Assembly (NCBI GenBank): GCA_905202055.1
Contig: CAJKQK010000002.1
Coordinates: 13,384 to 77,383 of the forward strand
Direction: 5' to 3'
Length of the DNA stretch: 64,000 bases
Source: an uncultured Oxalobacter sp.
GTDB lineage: Bacteria; Pseudomonadota; Gammaproteobacteria; Burkholderiales; Burkholderiaceae_D
How positions within the stretch are numbered: position 1 is the first letter of the stretch; each line of letters starts with the position of its first letter. The notes under the pieces were generated by a model, which did not search any database, was not told the DNA's origin, and saw only the letters and a list, made by a program, of their open reading frames with translations. The translations under genes and the position numbers were made by a program. Shown piece by piece: positions 1 through 11,454 of this stretch.

Positions 1-1
1 T

Positions 2-1861
2 AGTGTTGGCGGCAGTATCTCAGGCGGAAAAGCGTCGTTTGGCATGACCAATAACAATACCGTGACGATGTCAGGCGGCAACGTTGCTTTCGATGTCTAT
101 GGCGGCTATACCCCCAATGGGGATGAGGCCTCATATAACACGGTGTCCATAACAGGTGGTCAGGCCCGGAACATATATGGTGGCTACGGTAATGACGCCA
201 TAATGGAAAATAACAGGATAACTGTAGCCGGAGGTCAAACTCACGGAAGTGTTTCCGGCGCATACAGCGCCAATGGTTCGGTGACGGATAATTCTGTATC
301 GGTCTCCGGAGGACACATAAGCGGAAATGTTTTCGGAGGCGATACATTGAACGCCATAGCCATGAACAACACAGTGACCGTATCTGGCGGCCAAATTGAC
401 GGAAATGTTGCGGGCGGAAGAAGTCAGAACGGTTCTGCTGTGGGCAATACGGTCAACTTGTCTGGTGGTACGATAAACGGGAGTGTGACAGGCGGTTACG
501 AGCGACAAATTGGTGGCGATTCACTCCCTATAGGCAATGCGCCAGGCATATCACTCTTTGCAGGCAACGATTTTTTCACTGGCAATACCCTGAACGTGTC
601 TAATCGTTTTTCCCTTTCAACCCTGAGCAATTTCCAGTATTTCAATTTCACCTTGCCTGCTGGCTTTCAGGCCGGCAGCGGGGATGCCCTGATCTCGGCG
701 TCAAACGTCGAATTCGGTGGTACCAGCACTGTCAGCAGCATCAATTCAGCTCCGGGCGGTCGATCTTTTTCTGTGGGCGACACGGTTACCCTCATCAGTT
801 CCGTCAGTCCGTTTACCAACAGCAGCCTTGCCACCAATACCGCACAGGGTACAAAAGGTTTCGCGTTACTGTACAACTGGGATCTCAATCTCGAACCGAC
901 TGCTCTGACCGCCACTCTTTCAGGCGCCACTGTCAATCCGCAATCACATGCCCTTCTGGCAGGCCGTGCCTCTGAACTGGCTCTTTTGAAACAGGGTGGC
1001 GATTTGCTGGCCTCACAGGCCCTTGAAAACATGGTCACCAGCGCCAAGGCTGGCAATAAAGGTTTCTTCGCCATGCAGGGTGGTCACAGCCGATATGAAT
1101 CCGGTTCCAGTTTCGGACTCGACAGTTTTACGCTCATGGCCGGGGCGTCTTGGGGGACAAAGGTAAATAGCGGCAATGACCTGTCCGGCGGTGTCTTTGT
1201 CGAAGCGGGAACGGGCAGCTACGATAGCAATAACAGCTTCACCAGTCTGGCTGCAGTCAAAAGCGACGGAAATGCCCATTATTTCGGTGCAGGTGCGATG
1301 GGAAACCTTGACTTCAACAATGGATTTTCCATTGATGGTGCCGTTCGTGCCGGACGCATCAAATCCGACCTGAATACGGATCTTTATGCCGCAGGACAAC
1401 GGGGATCGTATGACGACACGTCGAGTACCTATCTGGGAGCCCATTTTGGGGGCGCCTACAGACTGGCGATTTCACAGCAGGATCAGCTCAATACTTATGC
1501 CCGTTACAGCTGGACACATGTCAACAGCGACAATGTGACTGTTCTGGATGATCCATATCACTTTGACAGTGCGAATTCCCATCGGGTACGTGTCGGAACG
1601 AAATATGCAAGGACTTCCGGACTGTTCCAGCCTTATGCCGGTATTGCATATGAATACGAGTTTGACGGCAAATCCAGAGGGAATATCTACGGTTATGACA
1701 TAAAGGCGATGAATCTGGGCGGCAGTACCTTTATCGGGGAACTGGGTGTTTCATGGTTTCCGACGAACAATGACAATCTGCGTCTGAATGTCACCCTGGA
1801 AGGTTTTGCCGGAAAACGGGAAGGTGCCATGGGCAGCTTCAGACTCAATTACCGTTTCTGA
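2..1861 (+). CDS. Autotransporter outer-membrane beta-barrel protein, 5' truncated by window
   Basis: The 3' part of a type V secreted protein; the frame is open from base 2, so the true start lies upstream. The first ~165 residues are tandem repeats of about 30 residues with the pattern N-x-V-x-(V/M/I)-S-G-G-x-(I/V)-x-G-x-V-x-G-G, as in a parallel beta-helix passenger. A linker of ~150 residues follows, then an autotransporter beta-barrel of ~280 residues ending in the typical C-terminal Phe (SFRLNYRF). The barrel inserts in the outer membrane and the passenger is expected at the cell surface; its ligand cannot be told. The frame is intact to its TGA and a hairpin terminator follows. Family assignment is firm for the barrel; the adhesin role is inferred from the repeats. 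Confidence 0.85.
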   Translation, partial: SVGGSISGGKASFGMTNNNTVTMSGGNVAFDVYGGYTPNGDEASYNTVSITGGQARNIYGGYGNDAIMENNRITVAGGQTHGSVSGAYSANGSVTDNSVSVSGGHISGNVFGGDTLNAIAMNNTVTVSGGQIDGNVAGGRSQNGSAVGNTVNLSGGTINGSVTGGYERQIGGDSLPIGNAPGISLFAGNDFFTGNTLNVSNRFSLSTLSNFQYFNFTLPAGFQAGSGDALISASNVEFGGTSTVSSINSAPGGRSFSVGDTVTLISSVSPFTNSSLATNTAQGTKGFALLYNWDLNLEPTALTATLSGATVNPQSHALLAGRASELALLKQGGDLLASQALENMVTSAKAGNKGFFAMQGGHSRYESGSSFGLDSFTLMAGASWGTKVNSGNDLSGGVFVEAGTGSYDSNNSFTSLAAVKSDGNAHYFGAGAMGNLDFNNGFSIDGAVRAGRIKSDLNTDLYAAGQRGSYDDTSSTYLGAHFGGAYRLAISQQDQLNTYARYSWTHVNSDNVTVLDDPYHFDSANSHRVRVGTKYARTSGLFQPYAGIAYEYEFDGKSRGNIYGYDIKAMNLGGSTFIGELGVSWFPTNNDNLRLNVTLEGFAGKREGAMGSFRLNYRF

Positions 1862-1884
1862 TTCAGGCACTCACAAAAGAAAAT

Positions 1885-1909
1885 GGGATGCAGATGCATC
1901 CCTTTTTTT
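1885..1909. terminator. Bidirectional Rho-independent terminator between autotransporter gene and thiE
   Basis: GGGATGCA and TGCATCCC (1885-1892 and 1895-1902) form an 8-bp stem with a 2-base loop, followed on the plus strand by seven T. On the minus strand the stem is followed by a T-rich tract (ATTTTCTTTT). It separates two convergent genes and can serve both. Confidence 0.8.
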
Positions 1910-1928
1910 CTTAGCGAATGACTTTGCC

Positions 1929-2540
1929 CTACTTGAAAAGCCTGACGAACTCACGTGCAGCGGTTTCCGGATCATCCTGGAAATAAACGCCACTGACGAC
2001 CGCGACCATTTCAGCCCCTTTTGCCACCAGCGGCGCACCTTTTTCAACGTCCATGCCACCGATGACGCAAACTGGCATTTCAGGCTGTTCTTTTTTCCAT
2101 TCGGATACGATATCCAGCGGAGTCGTCACAGGATATTTTTTCACACGGGATGGATAAAAACCACCGAATGCAACATAGGTAGCGCCGTCATGAGTCGCGG
2201 AACGCGCCAGATTCAAATCGCCATAACAGGATGCACCGACGATCTTGTCCGGCCCGACAGCGGCGCGGACTTTCTTGACTGGTGCATCCATACCGCCGAC
2301 ATGAATGCCGTCCGCGTCCAGTTCCAGACACAAGTCGACGTAATCGTTGATGATGAACGGCTTGTTATATTTTTTGCAGACGGCCTGAAGCGCTTTCGCC
2401 TGTTCCAGACGCAATTCCGGGCCAGCCGTCTTGTGACGGTATTGCACGATTTCAGCACCGCCTTTCAAAGCCTTTTCGGTCACGTCGACCATCCTGGCGG
2501 TATCATCCCAATCGGGAGTGACTATATAAAGACCTTTCAT
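1929..2540 (-). CDS. thiE: Thiamine-phosphate synthase ThiE
   Basis: Joins HMP pyrophosphate and the thiazole phosphate carboxylate to give thiamine monophosphate. The 203-residue TIM-barrel protein shows the family motifs QYRHK (33-37), IINDYVDL (63-70) and ADGIHVG (76-82). The frame is open for 37 more codons upstream, but the ATG at 2540 is preceded by AAGGATGAGG at good spacing and begins with the family N-terminus MKGLYIVTPD; the longer version would run into thiD. Last gene of the thiC-thiS-thiG-thiD-thiE operon under the TPP riboswitch, followed by a terminator. Confidence 0.93.
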   Translation of the reverse strand: MKGLYIVTPDWDDTARMVDVTEKALKGGAEIVQYRHKTAGPELRLEQAKALQAVCKKYNKPFIINDYVDLCLELDADGIHVGGMDAPVKKVRAAVGPDKIVGASCYGDLNLARSATHDGATYVAFGGFYPSRVKKYPVTTPLDIVSEWKKEQPEMPVCVIGGMDVEKGAPLVAKGAEMVAVVSGVYFQDDPETAAREFVRLFK

Positions 2541-2616
2541 CGATTCCTCATCCTTTTTCAATAAAGCTTCATTCAAACAAACAGGCGTTACTTTAACAAA
2601 CTTCGCTACAAAACTC

Positions 2617-3420
2617 TCAGCAAACATGACGCCCCGGAATTTTCTGACCATCAGCGATGAAAAAGGCTTTTGCCAGTGAAGTCTGGGTCAACTCCTGTCC
2701 TTTTTCCAGAGCGGCTTCCATCGATATTCCGCAAGCGAGATATCCTGCAATCGCCGACGCCAGCGTACATCCCGTCCCGTGGAATTCACCCGCGATCCGA
2801 GCCCATTTCCATTCTTTCGAACCGCGGTTGGTAAACCAGCAATTGACGACTGAGTTTGCGTCATTGCCGTGGCCACCTTTGATCAGGACATCTTTTGCAC
2901 CGAGAGACAAAAGATATTTTGCCTGTTCCCCGATATCGTCCGATTTCGGAAACAAACGTTCGGCTTCCGGCAAATTCGGCGTAATGAGTGTCGCCAGACC
3001 AATCAGGGGAGACAGTGCATATTCCGGCAAGCCTTCAGACAAGGCAAAACCATGACCACTTCCCAGAACGGTATCCAGAACAACTGGCAAATCAGGCTGT
3101 TTTTGCCTCAAACGCCTGATGATACCGGCAATCACCTCGGCATTGGCCCGATTGCCGACAATACCGATCTTGACGGCCGCGACCGGTATCTTTTGAAGCA
3201 AAACCTCTGCCTGTCGGACAATAATGTCTGCCTCTACCGGATTGACGGCATAGACCTTGTCGTTATCCTGAACGGTCAGGGCGGTAATCACGGAAAGCGC
3301 ATGTGCACCCGCTGCACCAATAGCCTCGATATCGGCCTGAATGCCCGCGCCGCCACTCGGATCGAGCCCGGAAAAAACAAGCACACATGGACGTGACCGG
3401 CTGGAACTGGATTCATTCAT
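2617..3420 (-). CDS. thiD: Hydroxymethylpyrimidine/phosphomethylpyrimidine kinase ThiD
   Basis: Ribokinase-like enzyme that phosphorylates HMP and HMP-P to HMP-PP for thiamine synthesis. The N-terminal FSGLDPSGGAGIQAD segment (about residues 16-30), DTVLGSGHG and the C-terminal anion-hole motif GTGCTLASAIA are clear. Length 267 aa is usual. The first ~10 residues (Ser-rich) look unconserved, so a slightly different start is possible. It lies between thiG (91-bp gap) and thiE (76-bp gap) and is a separate kinase, not fused to ThiE as in some bacteria. Confidence 0.94.
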   Translation of the reverse strand: MNESSSSRSRPCVLVFSGLDPSGGAGIQADIEAIGAAGAHALSVITALTVQDNDKVYAVNPVEADIIVRQAEVLLQKIPVAAVKIGIVGNRANAEVIAGIIRRLRQKQPDLPVVLDTVLGSGHGFALSEGLPEYALSPLIGLATLITPNLPEAERLFPKSDDIGEQAKYLLSLGAKDVLIKGGHGNDANSVVNCWFTNRGSKEWKWARIAGEFHGTGCTLASAIAGYLACGISMEAALEKGQELTQTSLAKAFFIADGQKIPGRHVC

Positions 3421-3511
3421 TATCGGTATACCGGAAAAAGCTGTGGTATTTTATGGGTGAAACAGGTGAGCCAGCCCTCGCGAGAGGACTGGCCTTGATC
3501 ACCAACCAAAA

Positions 3512-4303
3512 TCAGGCATTGATGCGGCCCGCCATCGGTGAAGATGGCGAAGCGGCAAATTTTCTCGGGATACGACCGGCCAGGAAAGCTTCACGACCGG
3601 CTTCAACGGCCAGTTTCATGGCACGTGCCATACGAATCGGGTCCTGTGCTCCGGCAATCGCCGTATTCATCAAAATACCGTCGCAACCCAGTTCCATCGC
3701 AATGGCAGCGTCGGAAGCGGTACCGACACCGGCATCGACGATGACCGGCACTTTCGTCTGTTCAATGATCAGGGACAGATTCCAGGGATTTAAAATACCC
3801 ATGCCGGAACCGATCAGGGAGGCCAGAGGCATGATGGCGGCACACCCGATATCTTCCAGCATCTTCGCCTGAATCGGATCGTCACTGCAGTAAACCATCA
3901 CGTCGAAACCGTCCTTGACCAAAATCTCTGCCGCTTTGAGCGTTTCCGGCATATTCGGGAACAAGGTTTTTTCATCGCCAAGCACTTCCAGCTTGACCAG
4001 TTTATGGCCATTCAGCAATTCGCGCGCCAGCTGAAGGGTATAAACCGCATCCTCGGCATTAAAACATCCTGCCGTATTCGGCAAAATGGTGTATTTGCTG
4101 GGTGGAACGGCATCCAGCAAACTCGGTGCATTCGGGTCCTGGCCGATGTTTACCCGACGGATCGCAACGGTAATGATATTGGCGCCACTGGCTTCGGTCG
4201 CTTCGCGAGTCTGATCCAGATCGCGATATTTTCCGCTCCCGACCAGAAGACGCGAATTATACGTTTTGCCGGCAATGGTAAGCCCCTGTTCCTGCTTGTT
4301 CAT
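3512..4303 (-). CDS. thiG: Thiazole synthase ThiG
   Basis: Forms the thiazole phosphate ring from 1-deoxy-D-xylulose 5-phosphate, ThiS thiocarboxylate and dehydroglycine. The 263-residue TIM barrel carries the Schiff-base lysine in LVKLEVLGD (K104), plus the LVGSGKY N-terminal motif and the phosphate-binding [15 protein letters not shown] segment. It sits downstream of thiS with a ~78-bp gap. The dehydroglycine supplier (ThiO or ThiH) is not encoded anywhere in this window. Confidence 0.95.
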   Translation of the reverse strand: MNKQEQGLTIAGKTYNSRLLVGSGKYRDLDQTREATEASGANIITVAIRRVNIGQDPNAPSLLDAVPPSKYTILPNTAGCFNAEDAVYTLQLARELLNGHKLVKLEVLGDEKTLFPNMPETLKAAEILVKDGFDVMVYCSDDPIQAKMLEDIGCAAIMPLASLIGSGMGILNPWNLSLIIEQTKVPVIVDAGVGTASDAAIAMELGCDGILMNTAIAGAQDPIRMARAMKLAVEAGREAFLAGRIPRKFAASPSSPMAGRINA

Positions 4304-4381
4304 TGTTCTTCCTTTTTACGGTTATTATCATCCGGCAAAGTTCCGCTGAACTTTGCCGCTCTTCATTTACCAGAAGACCTG

Positions 4382-4588
4382 TCAACCCCCGCCAATAGCA
4401 CGCACCACTTCAACCTGATCTGCCGGCTGAAGAACACAATGCATCCATGTTCTGCGCGCCATGATTTTCCGGTTAACGGCCACGGCTATCGCCAGATTCG
4501 GCAATTGCAAGGAATCGACAAGGCTTTCAAGATTGGTCCCCTCTTCAATCTGGCAAGGGTCTCCGTTAAGAATAATCTCTATAGTCAT
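4382..4588 (-). CDS. thiS: Sulfur carrier protein ThiS
   Basis: 68-residue ubiquitin-like protein ending in Gly-Gly (AIGGG), the tail that ThiF-type enzymes adenylate and convert to the thiocarboxylate that donates sulfur to ThiG. Starts only 3 bp after the thiC stop, so translation is probably coupled. Length and the NG/GTNLESLV pattern match ThiS. Confidence 0.93.
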   Translation of the reverse strand: MTIEIILNGDPCQIEEGTNLESLVDSLQLPNLAIAVAVNRKIMARRTWMHCVLQPADQVEVVRAIGGG

Positions 4589-4591
4589 ATA

Positions 4592-6547
<1,956 letters not shown>

Positions 6548-6587
6548 TTATGAGGCGCAGGCGGAATTACCGCATGCACATTTTTCG

Positions 6588-6669
6588 CTTCCCTTCGCTG
6601 GCATTACCCAGATCAGGTTCAGAGGGTGTAATCTCGCCCGGCCTTTCGGCCAGAACCCCTAGCATTCTG
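6588..6669 (-). ncRNA. TPP riboswitch (THI element)
   Basis: The minus strand reads the conserved THI-box: AGGGGT, a GGCCGAAAGGCC hairpin, GCGAGATTACACCC, TGAACCTGATCTGG, and GTAATGCCAGCGAAGGGAAG. It binds thiamine pyrophosphate and lies 82 nt before thiC. The usual CUGAGA segment reads GCGAGA here, with C at the usual U. All other core segments are intact. Confidence 0.95.
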
Positions 6670-6778
6670 ATGAATTTTACTACATTTGGACAATTATAAC
6701 GTCATCTTTCGAGTTCGTCCCTGTCGTCGTCCATTATAATAATGGCTTTATCGAATTTTAGCAAAACATAATCAGATC

Positions 6779-9580
6779 ATGGAATTAGCCAAGTCCTTCG
6801 AACCTTCCGAAATTGAAAAACACTGGAGAGAAATCTGGGAAAAATGCGGATACTTCCGCGCCTCTCTGGATGAAAACAAACCTTCTTTTGCCATCCAGCT
6901 CCCCCCTCCAAACGTGACAGGCACCCTGCATATGGGACACGCCTTCAATCAGACGATCATGGATGGACTGGTGCGTTATCATCGTATGCGCGGTTACAAC
7001 ACGGCATGGATTCCAGGCACCGACCATGCCGGCATCGCCACCCAGATCGTCGTCGAACGCCAGCTCGACGCGCAGAAAATTTCCCGCCACGACCTCGGCC
7101 GTGAAAAATTTCTTGAAAAGGTCTGGGAATGGAAAGAAAAATCCGGCTCGACGATTACCGGCCAGATGCGCCATATGGGGACGTCTCCTGACTGGGAACG
7201 GGAATATTTTACGATGGACGAAACCCGCTCCAAAGTCGTGGTGGACGTTTTCGTCCGGCTTTATGAAGAAGGCCTGATCTACCGCGGCAAACGTCTGGTT
7301 AACTGGGACCCGGTTCTTGGAACAGCCGTTTCCGATCTGGAAGTGGTTTCCGAAGAAGAAAACGGCTCCATGTGGCATATCCGTTATCCTTATGCCGATG
7401 GTTCGGGTTATATGACCGTTGCGACAACCCGTCCGGAAACCATGCTGGGCGACGTTTGTGTCGCCGTCAACCCTGAAGATGAACGCTACAAGGCTCTGGT
7501 CGGCAAAATGATCAAATTGCCTTTGACCGACCGTGAAATTCCGATTATCGCCGACGAATACGTCGACAAGGAATTCGGCACGGGTTGCGTGAAAATCACT
7601 CCTGCACACGATTTCAACGACTACGCCGTCGGGGCACGTCATGGTTTTGAACCACTCAGCATTTTCACACTCGACGCGAAAATCAATGACAACGCCCCCG
7701 AAGCCTATCGCGGACTTGACCGTTTCGTCGCCCGCAAGAAAATCGTGGCCGATCTCGAAGCGCAGGGATTGCTCGATTCGATCCAGCCTCACAAACTGAT
7801 GGTTCCCCGCGGGGACAGAACCGGTGTCGTCATCGAACCGATGTTGACCGACCAGTGGTTCGTCGCCATGAGCAAACCGGCTCCGAAAGGCACTTTCTTC
7901 CCGGGCAAATCCCTGGCTGAAGTCGCACTGGAAAAAGTCCGCGACGGCGAAATCAGATTCATGCCTGAAAACTGGACAAACACCTACAACCAGTGGCTGA
8001 ACAATATTCAGGACTGGTGTATTTCAAGACAACTCTGGTGGGGACACCAGATTCCGGCATGGTACGACGAGGAAGGCAATATCTACGTCGCCAAAACCGA
8101 AGAAGAAGCCAAAGCCAAGGCACTCGGCAAGGCGATCCATCGCGATCCGGACGTTCTCGACACATGGTTCTCGTCGGCACTCGTCCCCTTCTCGACACTG
8201 GGATGGCCTGAAGAAACAAGAGACTACAAAATGTTTTTGCCATCCACTGTGCTGGTGACCGGCTTCGACATCATCTTCTTCTGGGTTGCCCGCATGGTCA
8301 TGATGACCCTGCACTTCACCGGCAAGGTACCGTTCAAAACCGTTTACGTTCACGGTCTTGTCCGGGATGCCAGCGGCCAGAAAATGTCCAAGTCCAAAGG
8401 CAATACGCTGAATCCGATCGACCTGATCGATGGTATCGATGTCGAATCGCTTGTCCAGCAACGGACTTTCGGACTGATGAACCCGAAACAGGCCGATTCG
8501 ATCGCAAAGGCGACCCGCAAGGAATTCGGCAAAGGCATCCCGGCTTTCGGTACCGACGCCCTGCGTTTCACGATGGCAAGCTACGCATCTCTTGGCCGGA
8601 ACATCAATTTCGACCTCAACCGCTGCGAAGGTTATCGCAACTTCTGCAACAAGCTGTGGAACGCGACCCGTTTCGTCTTGATGAATACGGAAGGTGAAGA
8701 TTGCGGTTTCTCCGGTAAGGATGCAATGGAATTTTCCCTTGCCGACCGCTGGATCGAATCCGAATTCCAGCGCGCTGCCGCCGAAGTGGAAAAAGGCTTT
8801 TCCGAATACCGTTTCGACAATATCGCTTCGGCCGTGTACCGTTTCATCTGGGATGAATACTGCGACTGGTACGTTGAAATGGCAAAAGTCCAGATTGCCG
8901 AAGGTAATGACGCGCAGAAGAGAGCAACCCGAAACACGCTTCTCGCCATTCTGGAAAAAGTGCTGCGTCTGGCTCATCCGGTTATCCCGTTCATTACGGA
9001 AGAACTCTGGCAGAAAGTCGCGCCTCTGGCAGGCAAGACCGTCAGGGAAGGCGATACGATCATGCTGCAGGAATATCCTCTTTTGCAAGCAGACAAAATG
9101 GATGGACAGGCAGACCAGTGGATGACTCAGTGCAAGAATCTGGTGGATGCCTGTCGCAATCTTCGCGGCGAAATGAAACTGTCTCCAGCCCAGCGCGTCC
9201 CTCTTTTCATGGAATCGGTGAACAAGTCTGAAAATGCCCGTCTGGAATCCTTTGTCCCTCATCTGAAAGCTTTGGGCAAACTCTCGGAAGTCAACATTCT
9301 GGAAACGCTCCCGAAATCGCCTGCGCCCGTTTCCATTGTCGGCGATGTGAAACTCATGCTGAAAGTGGAAATCGACGTGGCGGCCGAGCGTGAACGCCTT
9401 TCAAAGGAAATCGGCAAGCTGGAAGGGGAAATCGGCAAACTGGCAGGAAGATTGTCCAACGAAGGCTTTGTTTCGAAGGCACCGGAAAAAGTCGTGGCAG
9501 CCGAACGCGAACGCCTCGCCGGATTTTCATCCACGCTGGAGAAACTGAAAGACCAGTTGTCCAAACTCGATTCACTCTGA
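6779..9580 (+). CDS. valS: Valyl-tRNA synthetase
   Basis: Class I aminoacyl-tRNA synthetase charging tRNA-Val, with an editing domain. The HIGH-type motif is in [15 protein letters not shown] (about residues 42-56) and the KMSKS motif appears exactly as KMSKSKGN (about residue 537). The C-terminal ~65 residues are a charged heptad-like region ([19 protein letters not shown]), the tRNA-binding coiled coil. 933 aa, full length. The ATG lacks a strong Shine-Dalgarno; a TATAAT at 6735-6740 could be its -10. Transcribed divergently from the thi operon. Confidence 0.97.
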   Translation: MELAKSFEPSEIEKHWREIWEKCGYFRASLDENKPSFAIQLPPPNVTGTLHMGHAFNQTIMDGLVRYHRMRGYNTAWIPGTDHAGIATQIVVERQLDAQKISRHDLGREKFLEKVWEWKEKSGSTITGQMRHMGTSPDWEREYFTMDETRSKVVVDVFVRLYEEGLIYRGKRLVNWDPVLGTAVSDLEVVSEEENGSMWHIRYPYADGSGYMTVATTRPETMLGDVCVAVNPEDERYKALVGKMIKLPLTDREIPIIADEYVDKEFGTGCVKITPAHDFNDYAVGARHGFEPLSIFTLDAKINDNAPEAYRGLDRFVARKKIVADLEAQGLLDSIQPHKLMVPRGDRTGVVIEPMLTDQWFVAMSKPAPKGTFFPGKSLAEVALEKVRDGEIRFMPENWTNTYNQWLNNIQDWCISRQLWWGHQIPAWYDEEGNIYVAKTEEEAKAKALGKAIHRDPDVLDTWFSSALVPFSTLGWPEETRDYKMFLPSTVLVTGFDIIFFWVARMVMMTLHFTGKVPFKTVYVHGLVRDASGQKMSKSKGNTLNPIDLIDGIDVESLVQQRTFGLMNPKQADSIAKATRKEFGKGIPAFGTDALRFTMASYASLGRNINFDLNRCEGYRNFCNKLWNATRFVLMNTEGEDCGFSGKDAMEFSLADRWIESEFQRAAAEVEKGFSEYRFDNIASAVYRFIWDEYCDWYVEMAKVQIAEGNDAQKRATRNTLLAILEKVLRLAHPVIPFITEELWQKVAPLAGKTVREGDTIMLQEYPLLQADKMDGQADQWMTQCKNLVDACRNLRGEMKLSPAQRVPLFMESVNKSENARLESFVPHLKALGKLSEVNILETLPKSPAPVSIVGDVKLMLKVEIDVAAERERLSKEIGKLEGEIGKLAGRLSNEGFVSKAPEKVVAAERERLAGFSSTLEKLKDQLSKLDSL

Positions 9581-9601
9581 TCGATCGTTCAGTTTATAAG
9601 A

Positions 9602-10426
9602 TCAAGGTGTGAATTCAACTACCAGACCGGGCAGTGGCAGGCCTGAAATCGCAGTCAGCCACACATTCCCCGGTCTGGCGTCAACAGGTCTTGTCCAGGA
9701 CCCCGACGCAATGATGTCGCCTGCCTGCAAGGACGGGAGGCGGGACTGCCTGCTTAACAATTGATGCAATTTCAGAAGCCCCGTCAGGGGATTGCTGAAC
9801 GTATCGCTGCCGAACCCGGCTGTCTGGATGACTTCCCCGCAGGCCAGAGACATGCTGGCGCATTCCAGTACATCGGCGAGACTTTTGCGGCTTCCTTCGG
9901 ACACGATTTTGGGTTCTCCTACCAGCAATGCACCGTGCATGCCGAACCCGGCAACGGCATCGACGAGATTTCGGGGCGAATCCACAAACGGATATTCAGT
10001 CACTTCGATACCGTGAGCCATCCATTCAATACAATCCGCCATTTCGCGGATAGTGGCATTTTCTGGCGGGACTCTTCCCAACCTGAAAACGACCTCGGCC
10101 TCGATACGGGGCTGCAGCATGCCTTTCAGGCTGAAAGATCCTTCGCTGTTTTCCATGAAGTGGACAGATGAATCGTACAACCATCCCCAGAAAGGGAGTT
10201 TGGCCTTGTGATGATCTTCGGGCGAAATACCATTCAGATAATCGAATTTCCGTCCGACTATCGTTTCACCCCCGGCGGTCCGTATATCGCCAATCCGTTC
10301 CGCAATTTCATAGGCATCTTCAACAGTGATCGGATAGCGTGAAGCCAGCGAAGGCATGAGTTCCGATTTCTGTCGTGTGTCGAGCAACTGATGTGCATAA
10401 CGATTGGCGAGAGCAGTCATTAACAT
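9602..10426 (-). CDS. 2-keto-4-pentenoate hydratase-like protein (MhpD / fumarylacetoacetase superfamily)
   Basis: 274-aa protein resembling 2-hydroxypenta-2,4-dienoate hydratases: VGRKFDYLNG, a YDSSVHFMENSEG segment, QPRIEAEVVFRLGR with the Glu/Glu metal ligands of the FAH fold, and FGMHGALLVGEP. Such enzymes hydrate 2-keto-4-pentenoate in meta-cleavage of aromatics or act on related keto acids. The ATG at 10426 has a GAGAGG Shine-Dalgarno 7 bases upstream. No partner genes of an aromatic degradation pathway are nearby, so the physiological substrate is unknown. Convergent with valS (21-bp gap), 155 bp downstream of the DUF815 gene. Confidence 0.7.
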   Translation of the reverse strand: MLMTALANRYAHQLLDTRQKSELMPSLASRYPITVEDAYEIAERIGDIRTAGGETIVGRKFDYLNGISPEDHHKAKLPFWGWLYDSSVHFMENSEGSFSLKGMLQPRIEAEVVFRLGRVPPENATIREMADCIEWMAHGIEVTEYPFVDSPRNLVDAVAGFGMHGALLVGEPKIVSEGSRKSLADVLECASMSLACGEVIQTAGFGSDTFSNPLTGLLKLHQLLSRQSRLPSLQAGDIIASGSWTRPVDARPGNVWLTAISGLPLPGLVVEFTP

Positions 10427-10581
10427 GGCAACCTCTCACGTAAATGTGTTTTTTCCAGTCGGAATCACTTTACTGAAGCAGAGTGCCCTTCCATTGCGCA
10501 TTCTCATCAAAGATGCGATTAAAGACCGCTTGATGAAACAGAATCGAAGAAAAAGGAGAAGAATCAACCACCTGTCATGAA

Positions 10582-11454
10582 TTACAATACACGCCCGGCA
10601 TAATCGCGTGCGAATTGCCAGGCTGTGCGGCCGGAACGCGACCCCCTGTGCAATGCCCATTGCAGGGATTCATCCCTTGACTGCGCTATGTGGTCTTCTG
10701 AGCAGCCAAGTGTCCTGAGCCAGTGAGTGGTAATGAAAAGATATTCATCCTGACTGTAAGGATAGAAAGAAAGCCAAAGGCCAAAACGATCCGAAAACGA
10801 TATTTTTTCTTCCACGGTTTCGCTGGGGTGCAAGTCACCGTTCGCATCGTGCGAATACCCTTCGTTATCGGACATTTTTTCCGGCAAAAGATGGCGCCGG
10901 TTCGATGTGGCGTAAATCAGGATATTGTCAGGCTGTGCGGCCACGCTGCCGTCAAGAGCGACTTTCAGGGCCTTGTAACTGCTGTCGCCCTCGTCAAAAG
11001 ACAAGTCGTCACAATAAATGATGAAACGTTCAGGACGGGAAGCGGTCAGAACGGAAATTTCCTCAAGGTCGATCAGGTCGTCCTTGTCGACTTCGATCAG
11101 GCGAAGCCCCTGCCCGGAAAATTCATTCAGGCAGGCACGAACCAGCGAGGATTTGCCAGTGCCACGTGCGCCGGTCAGCAAAACGTTATTGGCCGGTTTT
11201 CCCTGCAGAAACTGGCGTGTGTTCTGTTCCAGCAAGGCTTTTTGCCTTTCTACATAAAACAGATCGACTAGTGATATCGGAGAAATGTGGGCAATAGGCA
11301 CCAGTGTCCCGCGACCGTTTTTCTTTCTCCAGCGGAAAGCAGATGTCGGAGAATCCCAATCGATGTTTTCCGCCGTAGTCAAAGGTGGCAACAGTTGTTC
11401 CACGCGGGCCAGAACCGCTTCAGCACGTGCCAGAAATTGCTCGAGCGTCGTCAT
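10582..11454 (-). CDS. DUF815-family AAA-type ATPase
   Basis: 290-aa P-loop protein with Walker A GARGTGKSS (95-103) and Walker B FIIYCDDLSF, then SNRRHLLPE resembling the sensor region of AAA proteins; this arrangement is typical of DUF815. Function is not established in the family. Its ATG overlaps the argJ stop by one base (TAATG), so it is translationally coupled to argJ, and the order secA-argJ-DUF815 is common in betaproteobacteria. Confidence 0.85.
   Translation of the reverse strand: MTTLEQFLARAEAVLARVEQLLPPLTTAENIDWDSPTSAFRWRKKNGRGTLVPIAHISPISLVDLFYVERQKALLEQNTRQFLQGKPANNVLLTGARGTGKSSLVRACLNEFSGQGLRLIEVDKDDLIDLEEISVLTASRPERFIIYCDDLSFDEGDSSYKALKVALDGSVAAQPDNILIYATSNRRHLLPEKMSDNEGYSHDANGDLHPSETVEEKISFSDRFGLWLSFYPYSQDEYLFITTHWLRTLGCSEDHIAQSRDESLQWALHRGSRSGRTAWQFARDYAGRVL

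Noticed and set aside
44..520. Repeated DNA resembling a repeat array
   Set aside because: The repeats encode in-frame autotransporter passenger units of variable spacing; they are not CRISPR (no identical repeats with unique spacers).
8024..9262. 412-codon open frame antisense to valS
   Set aside because: Lies wholly inside the well-supported valS frame; composition is typical of antisense shadows.
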